This document shows, piece after piece, positions 8,985 through 16,004 of a DNA stretch of 32,537 bases. The notes beneath the pieces are model-generated. The model did not search any database, was not told the DNA's origin, and worked only from the letters and a program-made list of their open reading frames with translations. A program made the position numbers and the translations under genes. Origin of the DNA: an uncultured Clostridia bacterium (GTDB lineage: Bacteria > Bacillota > Clostridia > Christensenellales > Pumilibacteraceae); NCBI GenBank assembly GCA_944376015.1, contig CALWBH010000093.1, positions 1 to 32,537 of the forward strand. The letters are read 5' to 3'. Position 1 is the first letter of the stretch. Each line of letters opens with the position of its first letter.

Positions 8985-9551
8985 TCAATGGAAGAACAGG
9001 AAGAACGCCGCGCCGAAATAAGCGGCTATTCCTATTATTATATATCCCCAATCGCGAAGCCATGCCCAATCCGCATTGAACGTCCAAAGCAGTATCAGGA
9101 TACCGACTACTATAAGCATTATACCGAGCACGATACCGAAAGTATTGCTTCTTCTCGAAACAATAAGCAGATAAATGCCGTAAGCGATGAGCAGTATGCC
9201 TATGACAAGGTATATCCATTCCTTAATGGTGTTTGCCATAATGATGAACAGCACGCCAATTATCACCTGAAGTATGGCGACTATAAGACTGCCGTTATCG
9301 TCTTTATGACGAATGAAATTGACGATACCGACGGCGCCTATGCAAACGCAGAACACGCCGATTATCGTAATGCAAAGCGGAGTCGCGTCCTGCCCGTTAA
9401 AGAAAAGCAGGAAGGTGCCGATTACCGCGAGCATTGAACCGATAAACGCGTTTATCGTAATGTTCACATAAAACTTGCGGCTGGACGTTCTCGCCCCCGC
9501 CGTCGTATGACGTCTGTTATTGTTGTTTTTGTTACTTGACGATGAAGCCAT
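8985..9551 (-). CDS. HdeD/DUF308-like multi-pass membrane protein
   Basis: A 188-aa integral membrane protein. A polar, Asn/Ser/Arg-rich cytoplasmic N-terminus (residues 1-27) precedes about six closely spaced hydrophobic helices in pairs, with short Gly-rich turns. The repeating pattern LxxxIGxxxIxxG resembles the HdeD / DUF308 family, whose molecular role is unclear. The start is ATG 9551 with AAGGAG nine bases upstream. A 6-bp hairpin (TTGCGG / CCGCAA, 9567-9583) sits immediately before that ribosome binding site. The gene follows the Sel1 gene at 51 bp and could be cotranscribed with it. Family assignment is by pattern only; the membrane topology is firm. Confidence 0.7.
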   Translation of the reverse strand: MASSSSNKNNNNRRHTTAGARTSSRKFYVNITINAFIGSMLAVIGTFLLFFNGQDATPLCITIIGVFCVCIGAVGIVNFIRHKDDNGSLIVAILQVIIGVLFIIMANTIKEWIYLVIGILLIAYGIYLLIVSRRSNTFGIVLGIMLIVVGILILLWTFNADWAWLRDWGYIIIGIAAYFGAAFFLFFH

Positions 9552-9602
9552 AAAAATACACTCCTTTTGCGGATAAACCGCAACCGATGATTATTTTACC
9601 GT

Positions 9603-10361
9603 TCACGACCGTTTATCTTCGTCGGACGCGTTGTCGTAAAGCGCCTGCCCGCCGTCTGCGGAGATTTTACCTCCGGTCACCTCGAGATATTTTCTGCGCC
9701 AGTATTCCGCTTTTTCCTTATCCGCTTCCACGTAGATACCGTTTTCGTATATCTGTACCATTGCGTCTATGGCTTTGGGATGGTCTTTGAGCGCCGCCTG
9801 ATATATCCAGTTATAACCCGTTTCGTATTCGGGCGCCACGCCGTAACCGTTGATAAGGCATACGCCGTACCAGTACTCCCCTTCGGGTATACGCGCTTCG
9901 GCGGCGGGTCTCCACCATTCGGCGGCTTCTTCGAGCATTGCGCCCGCTTCGGGAAGTCGGCTCGCCTTACGCAGATACCGCATTGCTTTCACGTAATTTT
10001 TCTTTACTCCGCGTCCGCGCGCATACATAACGCCGAGCTCGAAAGCCGCTTTCATGTATCCCGCGTCCGCCGCGATACGGAAAAGCCGCGCGGCGCGTTC
10101 GTCGTCCGCTTCGCCGCCCACTGCGCCTACGAGCATTACGCCGAGCTCGTAACAGCAGCCGGGATGACAACCTTCCGCGCCTTTGCCGAACCATTCGCGC
10201 GCTTTTTCGTAGCTTTTGGCAACGCCCTTGCCGGTATACATTCGTTTACCGAGCTCGTAGCAGGCGTCATCGTCGCCCTTTTCGGCAAGCGCGGTAAGCT
10301 CGTTGATACCGGTGAGCTTGTATTTATTAAGTAACTGTCCGAAAACGGATGATAATTTCAT
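9603..10361 (-). CDS. Sel1-repeat (TPR-like) protein
   Basis: A 252-aa soluble protein of consecutive Sel1-like repeats, helix pairs that act as protein-binding scaffolds. Repeats are recognisable as DACYELGKRMYTGKGVAKSY (about 31-50), CCYELGVMLVGAVGG, AAFELGVMYARGRGVKKNYV (about 104-123), and GEYWYGVCLINGYGVAPEY (about 161), each followed by an A-x-x-W/R helix. There is no signal peptide or membrane segment, so it is cytoplasmic. The C-terminal 25 residues are acidic and probably disordered. The start at 10361 has GGAG six bases upstream. Neighbours (DUF308-like, lipoprotein) give no pathway clue. The partner is unknown. Confidence 0.85.
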   Translation of the reverse strand: MKLSSVFGQLLNKYKLTGINELTALAEKGDDDACYELGKRMYTGKGVAKSYEKAREWFGKGAEGCHPGCCYELGVMLVGAVGGEADDERAARLFRIAADAGYMKAAFELGVMYARGRGVKKNYVKAMRYLRKASRLPEAGAMLEEAAEWWRPAAEARIPEGEYWYGVCLINGYGVAPEYETGYNWIYQAALKDHPKAIDAMVQIYENGIYVEADKEKAEYWRRKYLEVTGGKISADGGQALYDNASDEDKRS

Positions 10362-10370
10362 TTATTTCTC

Positions 10371-10404
10371 CAAAACAAAAGGGGTCGCAGAAAACGCGCA
10401 CCCC
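10371..10404 (-). terminator. Terminator of the 153-aa lipoprotein gene
   Basis: Minus-strand stem GGGGT / ACCCC extended by a bulged GC stem is followed by TTTTGTTTTG. It starts 20 bp past the lipoprotein stop and ends at the leader of the Sel1 gene. Confidence 0.7.
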
Positions 10405-10423
10405 GATGTGTCATACCTGCAAA

Positions 10424-10885
10424 TCACGACAGAGCGTCGGAATAAGCTTCGCTCGTACCGTAAATGACGATTTTACCTTCGCGCGAGTATTTGATATCCG
10501 TGCTTCCGGAATAATTACCGCTTTCCGCTTCTTCGGCGTTAGACGGACCTATGATCGTTCCGAGTCCGTATTTGAGAAATCCCGTTTCGGAAATCTCGTA
10601 ATAATATATAGCGCCTTCTTCCGTCGTGAAATAAAGCAGTCTCACCCATTCCTGTTTGATGCCCGAAGTCTTATACGCGGTAACGCGCGCCTGCAAGCCG
10701 CTTATCTCGTTGTTTTCCATGGCGTCCGCCGTAATCTCTTCGACTTCATAGCCGTAATCGTCGCTCCTGAGTTTGGAAGCGACGTCGGAATAATTCACGC
10801 TCAGACATCCGGTAAAGCATACTATGATAAGCATCGCCGCAACGGCGATCAAACATGCGGGTAAAATTCTTTTTAACTTCTTCAT
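10424..10885 (-). CDS. Small lipoprotein of unknown function
   Basis: A 153-aa predicted lipoprotein. A basic start (KKLKR), a hydrophobic stretch and the lipobox FTGC (Cys27) predict attachment to the outer face of the membrane. The mature part has an alternating polar/hydrophobic pattern typical of a small beta-rich domain (EVEEITAD, ARVTAYK, WVRLLYFTTEEGAIYYYEI, KIVIYGTSEAYSDALS), with several Tyr and no Cys after the lipid anchor. I recognise no family. It lies 49 bp downstream of the ferredoxin gene, with a perfect 7-bp hairpin (10895-10914) between them. It ends in a clear terminator. Confidence 0.8.
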   Translation of the reverse strand: MKKLKRILPACLIAVAAMLIIVCFTGCLSVNYSDVASKLRSDDYGYEVEEITADAMENNEISGLQARVTAYKTSGIKQEWVRLLYFTTEEGAIYYYEISETGFLKYGLGTIIGPSNAEEAESGNYSGSTDIKYSREGKIVIYGTSEAYSDALS

Positions 10886-10894
10886 TTCGTACTC

Positions 10895-10914
10895 GTCCGC
10901 GACGACGCGCGGAC
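10895..10914. repeat. Perfect 7-bp hairpin between ferredoxin and lipoprotein genes
   Basis: GTCCGCG and CGCGGAC flank a 6-nt loop. There is no T-run after it on the minus strand. A similar GC hairpin with the same flank GCGCGGACAGAC lies at 463-484 between xylB and the GH43 gene, so this may be a small dispersed intergenic repeat. Confidence 0.4.
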
Positions 10915-10934
10915 AGACTCCTTTAATATAGTGA

Positions 10935-11105
10935 TTATTTCTCGCTTATTGCTCCGACGGGGCAAGCCGCTTCGCATGCGCCGCAATCGATGCACTCGTT
11001 CTCATTAATCTCGTAATGAGCCGCGCCTGCCGAAATCGCGCTAACGGGGCACTCGCCTTCGCAGGTACCGCAAGATACACATTCATCGGAAATTACTCTG
11101 GACAT
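10935..11105 (-). CDS. 2[4Fe-4S] ferredoxin
   Basis: A 56-aa electron carrier. Two classical cluster-binding motifs are present: CVSCGTCEGECP (residues 9-20) and CIDCGACEAACP (residues 38-49), each CxxCxxCxxxCP. This is the small bacterial-type ferredoxin used by clostridia with pyruvate:ferredoxin oxidoreductase and hydrogenases. It is cytoplasmic and of full normal length. The start is ATG 11105, eight bases after a consensus AGGAGG. It has its own promoter at 11141-11169. A longer overlapping frame across the same region has no ribosome binding site and no family features. Confidence 0.96.
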   Translation of the reverse strand: MSRVISDECVSCGTCEGECPVSAISAGAAHYEINENECIDCGACEAACPVGAISEK

Positions 11106-11140
11106 AATTCATTCCTCCTGTCTCGGTTTTAATATTCCAT

Positions 11141-11169
11141 ATTATAACACGGGCGTCGTAAAAAGTAAA
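11141..11169 (-). promoter_or_regulatory. Ferredoxin gene promoter
   Basis: TTTACT (11169-11164), a 17-base spacer and a perfect TATAAT (11146-11141) on the minus strand predict a transcript start near 11134 and a 29-nt leader containing AGGAGG. No repressor site is evident. Confidence 0.75.
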
Positions 11170-11306
11170 TAGTTTTTGGCGTGATATTTTTCTAAAAATA
11201 TAATTTATACCTTTTCGGAGCGTAAATCGTACCGCAATTCCGCCGCGCAAATACGCCAAAGCCGACGTATCCGCCGAATCATTCCCGTATCCGACCGAGT
11301 TCGGGC

Positions 11307-12200
11307 TCAATCCTCCATGTTTTTAAGCTCCGCTTCTTCGTCCTTGCTTACGTTCAGCTCGTCCGCCGCGCTCGACGCGTCCAGTTTGACGATTTTTTCG
11401 AGCGGATAATCGGATATGTCGAAACTGCCGTCGCGATTTTCCGTTTTGACTCTTACCGTCATTTTTATCTGATTGATGCCTACGGTTACGCCGGTGGCGA
11501 CGGTTTCGCCGTTTTCGACTATCTTAACTCTCCCGCCCGTTTTGGGCATGAGCTTGTTCGTTTCGCTGTAATAAGCGTTCTCGTAACTCAGGCAGCACAT
11601 CAGACGTCCGCAAAGCCCGCTTATCTTGCCGGGATTGAGCGAAAGATTCTGATTCTTCGCCATGCGTATATTGACTTTGGTAAACTCGCACCCCGAAGCG
11701 CAGCAACACAATCTGCCACAAGGTCCGTAACCGCCGAGCATACGACATTCGTCGCGCGTGCCTATCTGACGAAGTTCGATACGCGTACGGAACGCGCCCG
11801 CCAGGTCCTTGACGAGTTCGCGGAAGTCCACGCGTCCTTCGCTGGTGAAGTAAAGCACGAGTTTCGACCCGTCTATGGTATACTGCGCGTCCACAAGTTT
11901 CATTTTGAGCTTATGCGCGGCGATCCTTTCCGACGCCGTTTTCAGCACTTCGCGACGTTTGGAGACATGTTCTTCGTGTCTTGCCGTATCCTGTTCCGTA
12001 GCGACGCGCACGACGGGTTTGAGCGGAGACACTATCTCGCTTTCGTCCACTTCTTTGGGGAGCATTTTTACCGTCCCTATCTCCTGACCGCGCGCCGTCT
12101 CCACGATGACGCTCGCCCCGAGCGCGTATTCGCCGTCGCCTGCGGCGAACCAATATATTTTAGGCGTGTTTTCAAACTTGACGCCCACTACTCTTGGCAT
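11307..12200 (-). CDS. ricT: PSP1-domain protein RicT (YaaT)
   Basis: A 297-aa cytoplasmic protein of the PSP1 family. In Bacillus subtilis the homologue is part of the RicA-RicF-RicT complex, which binds iron-sulfur clusters and helps RNase Y mature certain mRNAs. Cysteines cluster as expected: Cys152, then CGRLCCC (161-167), Cys171, and LCGRLMCC (197-203). These flank the conserved GGYGPCG and NPGKISGLCGRL signatures. The start at 12200 has GGAGG nine bases upstream. It overlaps the holB end by 29 bp, keeping the tmk-holB-ricT order known from Bacillota. The acidic 30-residue tail is probably disordered. Confidence 0.93.
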   Translation of the reverse strand: MPRVVGVKFENTPKIYWFAAGDGEYALGASVIVETARGQEIGTVKMLPKEVDESEIVSPLKPVVRVATEQDTARHEEHVSKRREVLKTASERIAAHKLKMKLVDAQYTIDGSKLVLYFTSEGRVDFRELVKDLAGAFRTRIELRQIGTRDECRMLGGYGPCGRLCCCASGCEFTKVNIRMAKNQNLSLNPGKISGLCGRLMCCLSYENAYYSETNKLMPKTGGRVKIVENGETVATGVTVGINQIKMTVRVKTENRDGSFDISDYPLEKIVKLDASSAADELNVSKDEEAELKNMED

Positions 12201-13122
12201 AATGATTTACCTCCGTTACGCCGATAACGAAATGGTCCGCGACAGCGGCAAGATTGCCGCTTGCAGATCTCATCGCCGCACGGCGCGTTAATCTGGTTAT
12301 GGCGGGAAGCCCGCCGAGCGGATATTTATCCGCCAAAGTTTTAATATTGAAAAGTCCGTAAGTATCGGCGATTATCCCGCCGCCCGCGCGCATCACGTCA
12401 CCGAAGATCTTCTCCGTATATACGAAAATATCCCGCAATTCGCTTCTCTGCCGCGCAGAGAGCAAACTCACCGCCTTTGCCATATCCGCGCTTCCGTTTA
12501 TCGTTTCCACAAGCTTTATCGCGCGCATAAGACTGTCCGTTTTAACTCCGCGAAGCAGCGCGTCGAACTCCGTAAGACTTTCCGAACCGCCGTACATCGC
12601 ATAAGGCAGATTGGCCCCGCCGAAACCGCGCATCGCAGAAAGCGCGTCGCTTCCGAGCGTCGGCGTCAGTCTTTCCAGTCTGCTCGCCACCGTGGGAAGC
12701 AGTTTTTCCGCCGCGGGCGAAACGACGAAGAATACGGAACCGCGCGGCGGCTCTTCCAATGTTTTGAGCAGTTTGTTCTGCACCGCTTCCGTCGCGCCCG
12801 AAAAATCGAGAATGAAAGCGCGTCGCCTTAGCTCCGCAGGCGAATACGCGCTGAGCGCGATTACTTCGTCCGCGTCCGCCGCACGCATGCCCTCTTCGCC
12901 CTTTACCGTGACGTCGGAGCATTTTCCGCCCGCTATCCTGCGCGAAAGGGCGGCGGAATTTTCCGCGCACACCGCGGCAAGCGCCACGTATACGCAAAGC
13001 AGACCGTCCGCGGATTCCAGCAGATACGACTGTCCGCCGCGACCTGCGGCGAATTCCTCGCACAGCCGAACGCAGGTATCGCTCGAACGCGCTATATCGA
13101 GATACCTTTCGTCGTAAGTCAT
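12172..13122 (-). CDS. holB: DNA polymerase III delta' subunit-like protein
   Basis: A 316-aa clamp-loader subunit that helps load the sliding clamp on DNA. The most telling motif is QNKLLKTLEEPP (about 134-145), followed by a VFFVVSPAAEKLLPTVASRLERL segment in the place of the AAA+ sensor-1/SRC region, though SRC is replaced by SRL. No Walker A is present; the corresponding region reads AAGRGGQSYLLES, consistent with delta' subunits that do not bind ATP. The N-terminal part is quite divergent, so the call leans on this motif and on gene order between tmk and ricT, which is conserved in Bacillota. The start overlaps the tmk stop as ATGA. Confidence 0.85.
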   Translation of the reverse strand: MTYDERYLDIARSSDTCVRLCEEFAAGRGGQSYLLESADGLLCVYVALAAVCAENSAALSRRIAGGKCSDVTVKGEEGMRAADADEVIALSAYSPAELRRRAFILDFSGATEAVQNKLLKTLEEPPRGSVFFVVSPAAEKLLPTVASRLERLTPTLGSDALSAMRGFGGANLPYAMYGGSESLTEFDALLRGVKTDSLMRAIKLVETINGSADMAKAVSLLSARQRSELRDIFVYTEKIFGDVMRAGGGIIADTYGLFNIKTLADKYPLGGLPAITRLTRRAAMRSASGNLAAVADHFVIGVTEVNHYAKSSGRQV

Positions 13123-13742
13123 ACTATACCGCGCTCCGACAACAGACGTATTATATTTTCGCTCGTGGCGTGTTTGTCACCGAGCGTGGGAACGAACACG
13201 AAACGTTCTTCCCCTTCGCCTATCTTCCCGTAGCCTTCGTAAACTCTGTCGTGAAACTCCGCGCCTGCGTTTTCCATTCTGTCGTCCGCGCCGCGCGACG
13301 TGTTCGCGAACGGAGGCGCGTCGAGGAACACGGTAAGATCTATCTTCACGCCTGCCGTGGCGTATCTGTTAAGCCGCTCCACCGTATCGCGGTCAAGCCC
13401 TCTGCCGAAGCTCTGATAAGCCGTCGTGGAATCTATATATCTGTCGACGACCACTATCTTGCCCGCTTCCAGCGCGGGGATTATGATTTTCCGCGTATTC
13501 TCGTAACGCGCGGCTTCGAAAAGCAGCAATTCGGTTTCCGCGCACATATCCAGCCCGTCGTCTTTGAGCAGAGCGCGTATGCGTTCGCTCACTTCCGTGC
13601 CGCCGGGCTCGCGCGTGAAGAGCGCGTCTATCCCCTTGCTTTGAAAATATTCCTGTAAAAGCCTTATCTGCGTAGACTTCCCGACCCCTTCGCAGCCTTC
13701 GAAGGTTATCAGTTTTCCGTTGTGTTCGTAATCCATGCTCAT
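13119..13742 (-). CDS. tmk: Thymidylate kinase
   Basis: Phosphorylates dTMP to dTDP with ATP, an essential step of dTTP synthesis in the cytoplasm. The 207-aa length is typical. The P-loop FEGCEGVGKST lies at residues 14-24, the substrate-binding TREPGGTEVSERIR follows at about 43, and VVVDRYIDSTTAYQSFGRGLD (about 98) carries the DR-Y motif. A usual LID arginine is recognisable in SRGADDRME (about 148). The start ATG 13742 overlaps the stop of the upstream PLP-enzyme gene as ATGA, and its end overlaps holB as ATGA, so all are translationally coupled. ATG 13736 is an alternative start two codons in. Confidence 0.96.
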   Translation of the reverse strand: MSMDYEHNGKLITFEGCEGVGKSTQIRLLQEYFQSKGIDALFTREPGGTEVSERIRALLKDDGLDMCAETELLLFEAARYENTRKIIIPALEAGKIVVVDRYIDSTTAYQSFGRGLDRDTVERLNRYATAGVKIDLTVFLDAPPFANTSRGADDRMENAGAEFHDRVYEGYGKIGEGEERFVFVPTLGDKHATSENIIRLLSERGIV

Positions 13743-14755
13743 TTCACCCTTAATTCGCGGTACACTTCTTCCGTCGCCGCGGCAAACGCGTCAAGCCCGT
13801 CCGCGCCGTCGTACGGAGTTAGTATGAATACCGCGTATCTTTCGTCGTATTTTTCCGCCGCTATGCCTTTATCGAGATATGCGTATGCCGCCTGTCTCCC
13901 TTTATCGCCGAAATCCAACGCCAGCCGCGTAAAATCGGCGTTTTCCAGATGCGGAAATTTATTTCTCATTCGTTCGGAGAAAACTCTGAGCCCGTCGTAA
14001 AGCGGCTTTATCCGCTTTGCGTCGTCAACGCATTTTTCCAGCGACGCAAGCAGAATATAATTCGGGCTCGTTGTTCCCAGCGCTTCCAGCGCCCGTCCGA
14101 CTATTTTCTCGTCCCCGCCCCGTCCGAAAACGAGAAACGCCGTCTGAGTCATCGAGCCGAGCGTTTTGTGCGCGCTCATATTGCACAGATCGGAATATAA
14201 ATGCGCGCTCTGCGGAAACAGATCGGGGCGCAAAGCGAAATGCGCGCCGTGCGCGGAATCGCATATCAGCGTTCCGCCTCTGTCTTTTACCACTTCGTAT
14301 ATCGCGGCGAGCTCCGGAACCCTGCCGTAATAATCGGGATACTGCACCACCGCGCAGTCCGCGCGCGTTTCGTCCATCGCCTTTGCCACGCTCTCGGCGT
14401 CGGTGAGCGTCGGAAGTCCGTCCGCACCGATACTTTCTCCGAGCTTATACAACGGCAGTTTCGCCAAAGCCGCGCCGCCTTCGACCGCGACGTGCGCGTA
14501 CGAGTCGGTAACGATACCGCGCTTCGCGCAGGCAAGCACAGCCGCTTTAAGCCCCGCGGACGAACCGCCTACGAGAAACCTGACCGCGCGCGCCCCGTAA
14601 AGCGCTGCGGCGCGCCTTTCGGCTCTTTCCACGAGATCGGACGGAAAAACGTCAAGTATTTCGGTGATATCGCGGCTGTCGACGCTTCCCTTGTGCCCGG
14701 GCGTGTGACCGCGGTAGCGCGGCGCATAGTTTTCGATGTACTCACGCAGTGTCAT
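13739..14755 (-). CDS. Orn/Lys/Arg decarboxylase-like PLP enzyme, short form
   Basis: A 338-aa fold-type I PLP enzyme of the Orn/Lys/Arg decarboxylase group. RGHTPGHKGS (about 13-22) is the family N-terminal signature, LVGGSSAGLKAAVLA the cofactor-phosphate loop, ICDSAHGAHFAL carries the PLP-ring Asp, and MSAHKTLGSMTQTAF the Schiff-base Lys. B. subtilis YaaO, which also precedes tmk, is of the same group but about 480 aa. This copy lacks most of the C-terminal domain, though its stop is coupled to tmk (ATGA) and the frame looks intact. I chose ATG 14755 because the family motif follows shortly; an upstream ATG (14785) would precede a TATACT-like box. The substrate is not known. Confidence 0.85.
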   Translation of the reverse strand: MTLREYIENYAPRYRGHTPGHKGSVDSRDITEILDVFPSDLVERAERRAAALYGARAVRFLVGGSSAGLKAAVLACAKRGIVTDSYAHVAVEGGAALAKLPLYKLGESIGADGLPTLTDAESVAKAMDETRADCAVVQYPDYYGRVPELAAIYEVVKDRGGTLICDSAHGAHFALRPDLFPQSAHLYSDLCNMSAHKTLGSMTQTAFLVFGRGGDEKIVGRALEALGTTSPNYILLASLEKCVDDAKRIKPLYDGLRVFSERMRNKFPHLENADFTRLALDFGDKGRQAAYAYLDKGIAAEKYDERYAVFILTPYDGADGLDAFAAATEEVYRELRVK

Positions 14756-14889
14756 TTCCGTAACAGTATAACACTTGCGGTGCATAAAAGCAAGTCATTT
14801 TCTTTCTTTAACGTTCCCAAGCCGACGGTCGGCGTCGCTTTTAGCGTCTTTTGACGTAAATTGCTTACCCGCTCCGCCCGAGTCGTCTT

Positions 14890-15846
14890 TTATTTGCGTT
14901 TGCCGCGCTTTTTGTTATAGTTTTCCAGCCGCGCGCCGTAATTTTTTACTTTTCCGTATACCCTGTCTATATCGCCGAGCTTTTCGTCCTGACCGGTAAG
15001 CAGATTGAGCGAAAATTTCTTTTCGGGCAAAGGCAGATCTTTTTCCACGCAGTCGCGGAAAATCCGCGCCAGTCTGACCGCGTTGTCCACCGCCCTGTCG
15101 AAAAGCATAAACACGTTCTCGTCGCTCTTAACGGAACGGTCGGTTATATAGCTCCACTCGCGGCGCTCGGAATTGAGCGTATCGGGGCGCGAGCCGCTCC
15201 GCGCGAAAAGCGCGCCGAGAAGCCGAAAAGGTTTTAATCCCACTCTGCCCAGCCCGTCGGATATCTTACGGCGCACACCGCTGACGTCGGACGTGTTGCG
15301 TATCAGTCTGAAATAATTTTTCATTGCTTTGCGGATATTCCTTTCGGTTATGTCGGTACAGCCCAGCCTGCCGAAAATTTCGCGCATCGTTCCGGTTATT
15401 ATTCCGCTGTCGGGGTCGGAAAGCAGATACGGCAAACGGTAAGCGCGCGCCGAAATCCCTCTGCGTTCGAGAAAACAAGCGTCGAGATCGCGCTCCGCAA
15501 GCGTGTGCGTAATGTTTCTGTCCATGGACGTACCGCCCTTTTCGTCCACGAGAAAATATACGTAAGGGTGAAAAACGGTATCCGCCGCGTAATGCGTGAT
15601 ATAACCGAGCGCATAATCCATAGCCTGCGGACAGGCGACGACGTGGTCGCGCATCGCGCAAAAATTGCCGTAAACGTTCTCCCTGTGCAGTATCTTGCCG
15701 GGGCTGACGCCGTGCATGGCTATAAAGCGGTAAAAAAACATAAAATCTCCGCCCTGCGCTCCGAAATAATAATCGTATACGCGCGTGACGGGTATACCGT
15801 TTCTCGCTTCTTCGGCTATGAGCTGATGTGTGTACCAATTGGGCAT
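14890..15846 (-). CDS. Zinc-dependent phospholipase C-like protein
   Basis: A 318-aa protein with the all-helical Zn-dependent phospholipase C domain (family Zn_dep_PLPC). Candidate metal ligands appear in order: His7 (NWYTH), Asp34 (GGDFMFF), His54 (ILHRENV), and His85, Asp89 and His93 in GYITHYAADTVFHPYVYF. Unlike secreted clostridial alpha-toxins it has no signal peptide and starts directly at the catalytic region, so it is likely cytoplasmic or exported in an unrecognised way. The C-terminal half (about 190-318) is basic. Such proteins are common and uncharacterised in gut Clostridia; toxicity should not be assumed. ATG 15846 follows AAGGTG at a short distance. Confidence 0.85.
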   Translation of the reverse strand: MPNWYTHQLIAEEARNGIPVTRVYDYYFGAQGGDFMFFYRFIAMHGVSPGKILHRENVYGNFCAMRDHVVACPQAMDYALGYITHYAADTVFHPYVYFLVDEKGGTSMDRNITHTLAERDLDACFLERRGISARAYRLPYLLSDPDSGIITGTMREIFGRLGCTDITERNIRKAMKNYFRLIRNTSDVSGVRRKISDGLGRVGLKPFRLLGALFARSGSRPDTLNSERREWSYITDRSVKSDENVFMLFDRAVDNAVRLARIFRDCVEKDLPLPEKKFSLNLLTGQDEKLGDIDRVYGKVKNYGARLENYNKKRGKRK

Positions 15847-15907
15847 ATCGCACCTTTATTTTTGCATGATTTTCGCGGCGTTATACCGTAAGAATACTAC
15901 GCGGATA

Positions 15908-15947
15908 AAAATTTATAACGGCGGTAACGTCAGAACGTACCGCCGTT
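15908..15947 (-). terminator. Terminator of the P-type ATPase gene
   Basis: A perfect 10-bp stem AACGGCGGTA (15917-15926) / TACCGCCGTT (15938-15947) has an 11-nt loop. On the minus strand it is followed by ATAAATTTTTATC. It lies 58 bp past the ATPase stop. Confidence 0.7.
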
Positions 15948-16004
15948 GTTTGACCTTCGATAACGGCGCGCGTCGCCGCTAACCGCAGACAGTCCGCCGA
16001 AACG

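Noticed and set aside
11083-11310. A 75-aa frame on the minus strand overlapping the ferredoxin start
   Set aside because: It lacks a ribosome binding site, crosses the ferredoxin promoter and leader, and has no recognisable feature.
14890-15846. A clostridial alpha-toxin-like virulence factor
   Set aside because: The Zn-phospholipase fold is present, but there is no signal peptide and no C-terminal membrane-binding domain; such proteins are common in harmless Clostridia.
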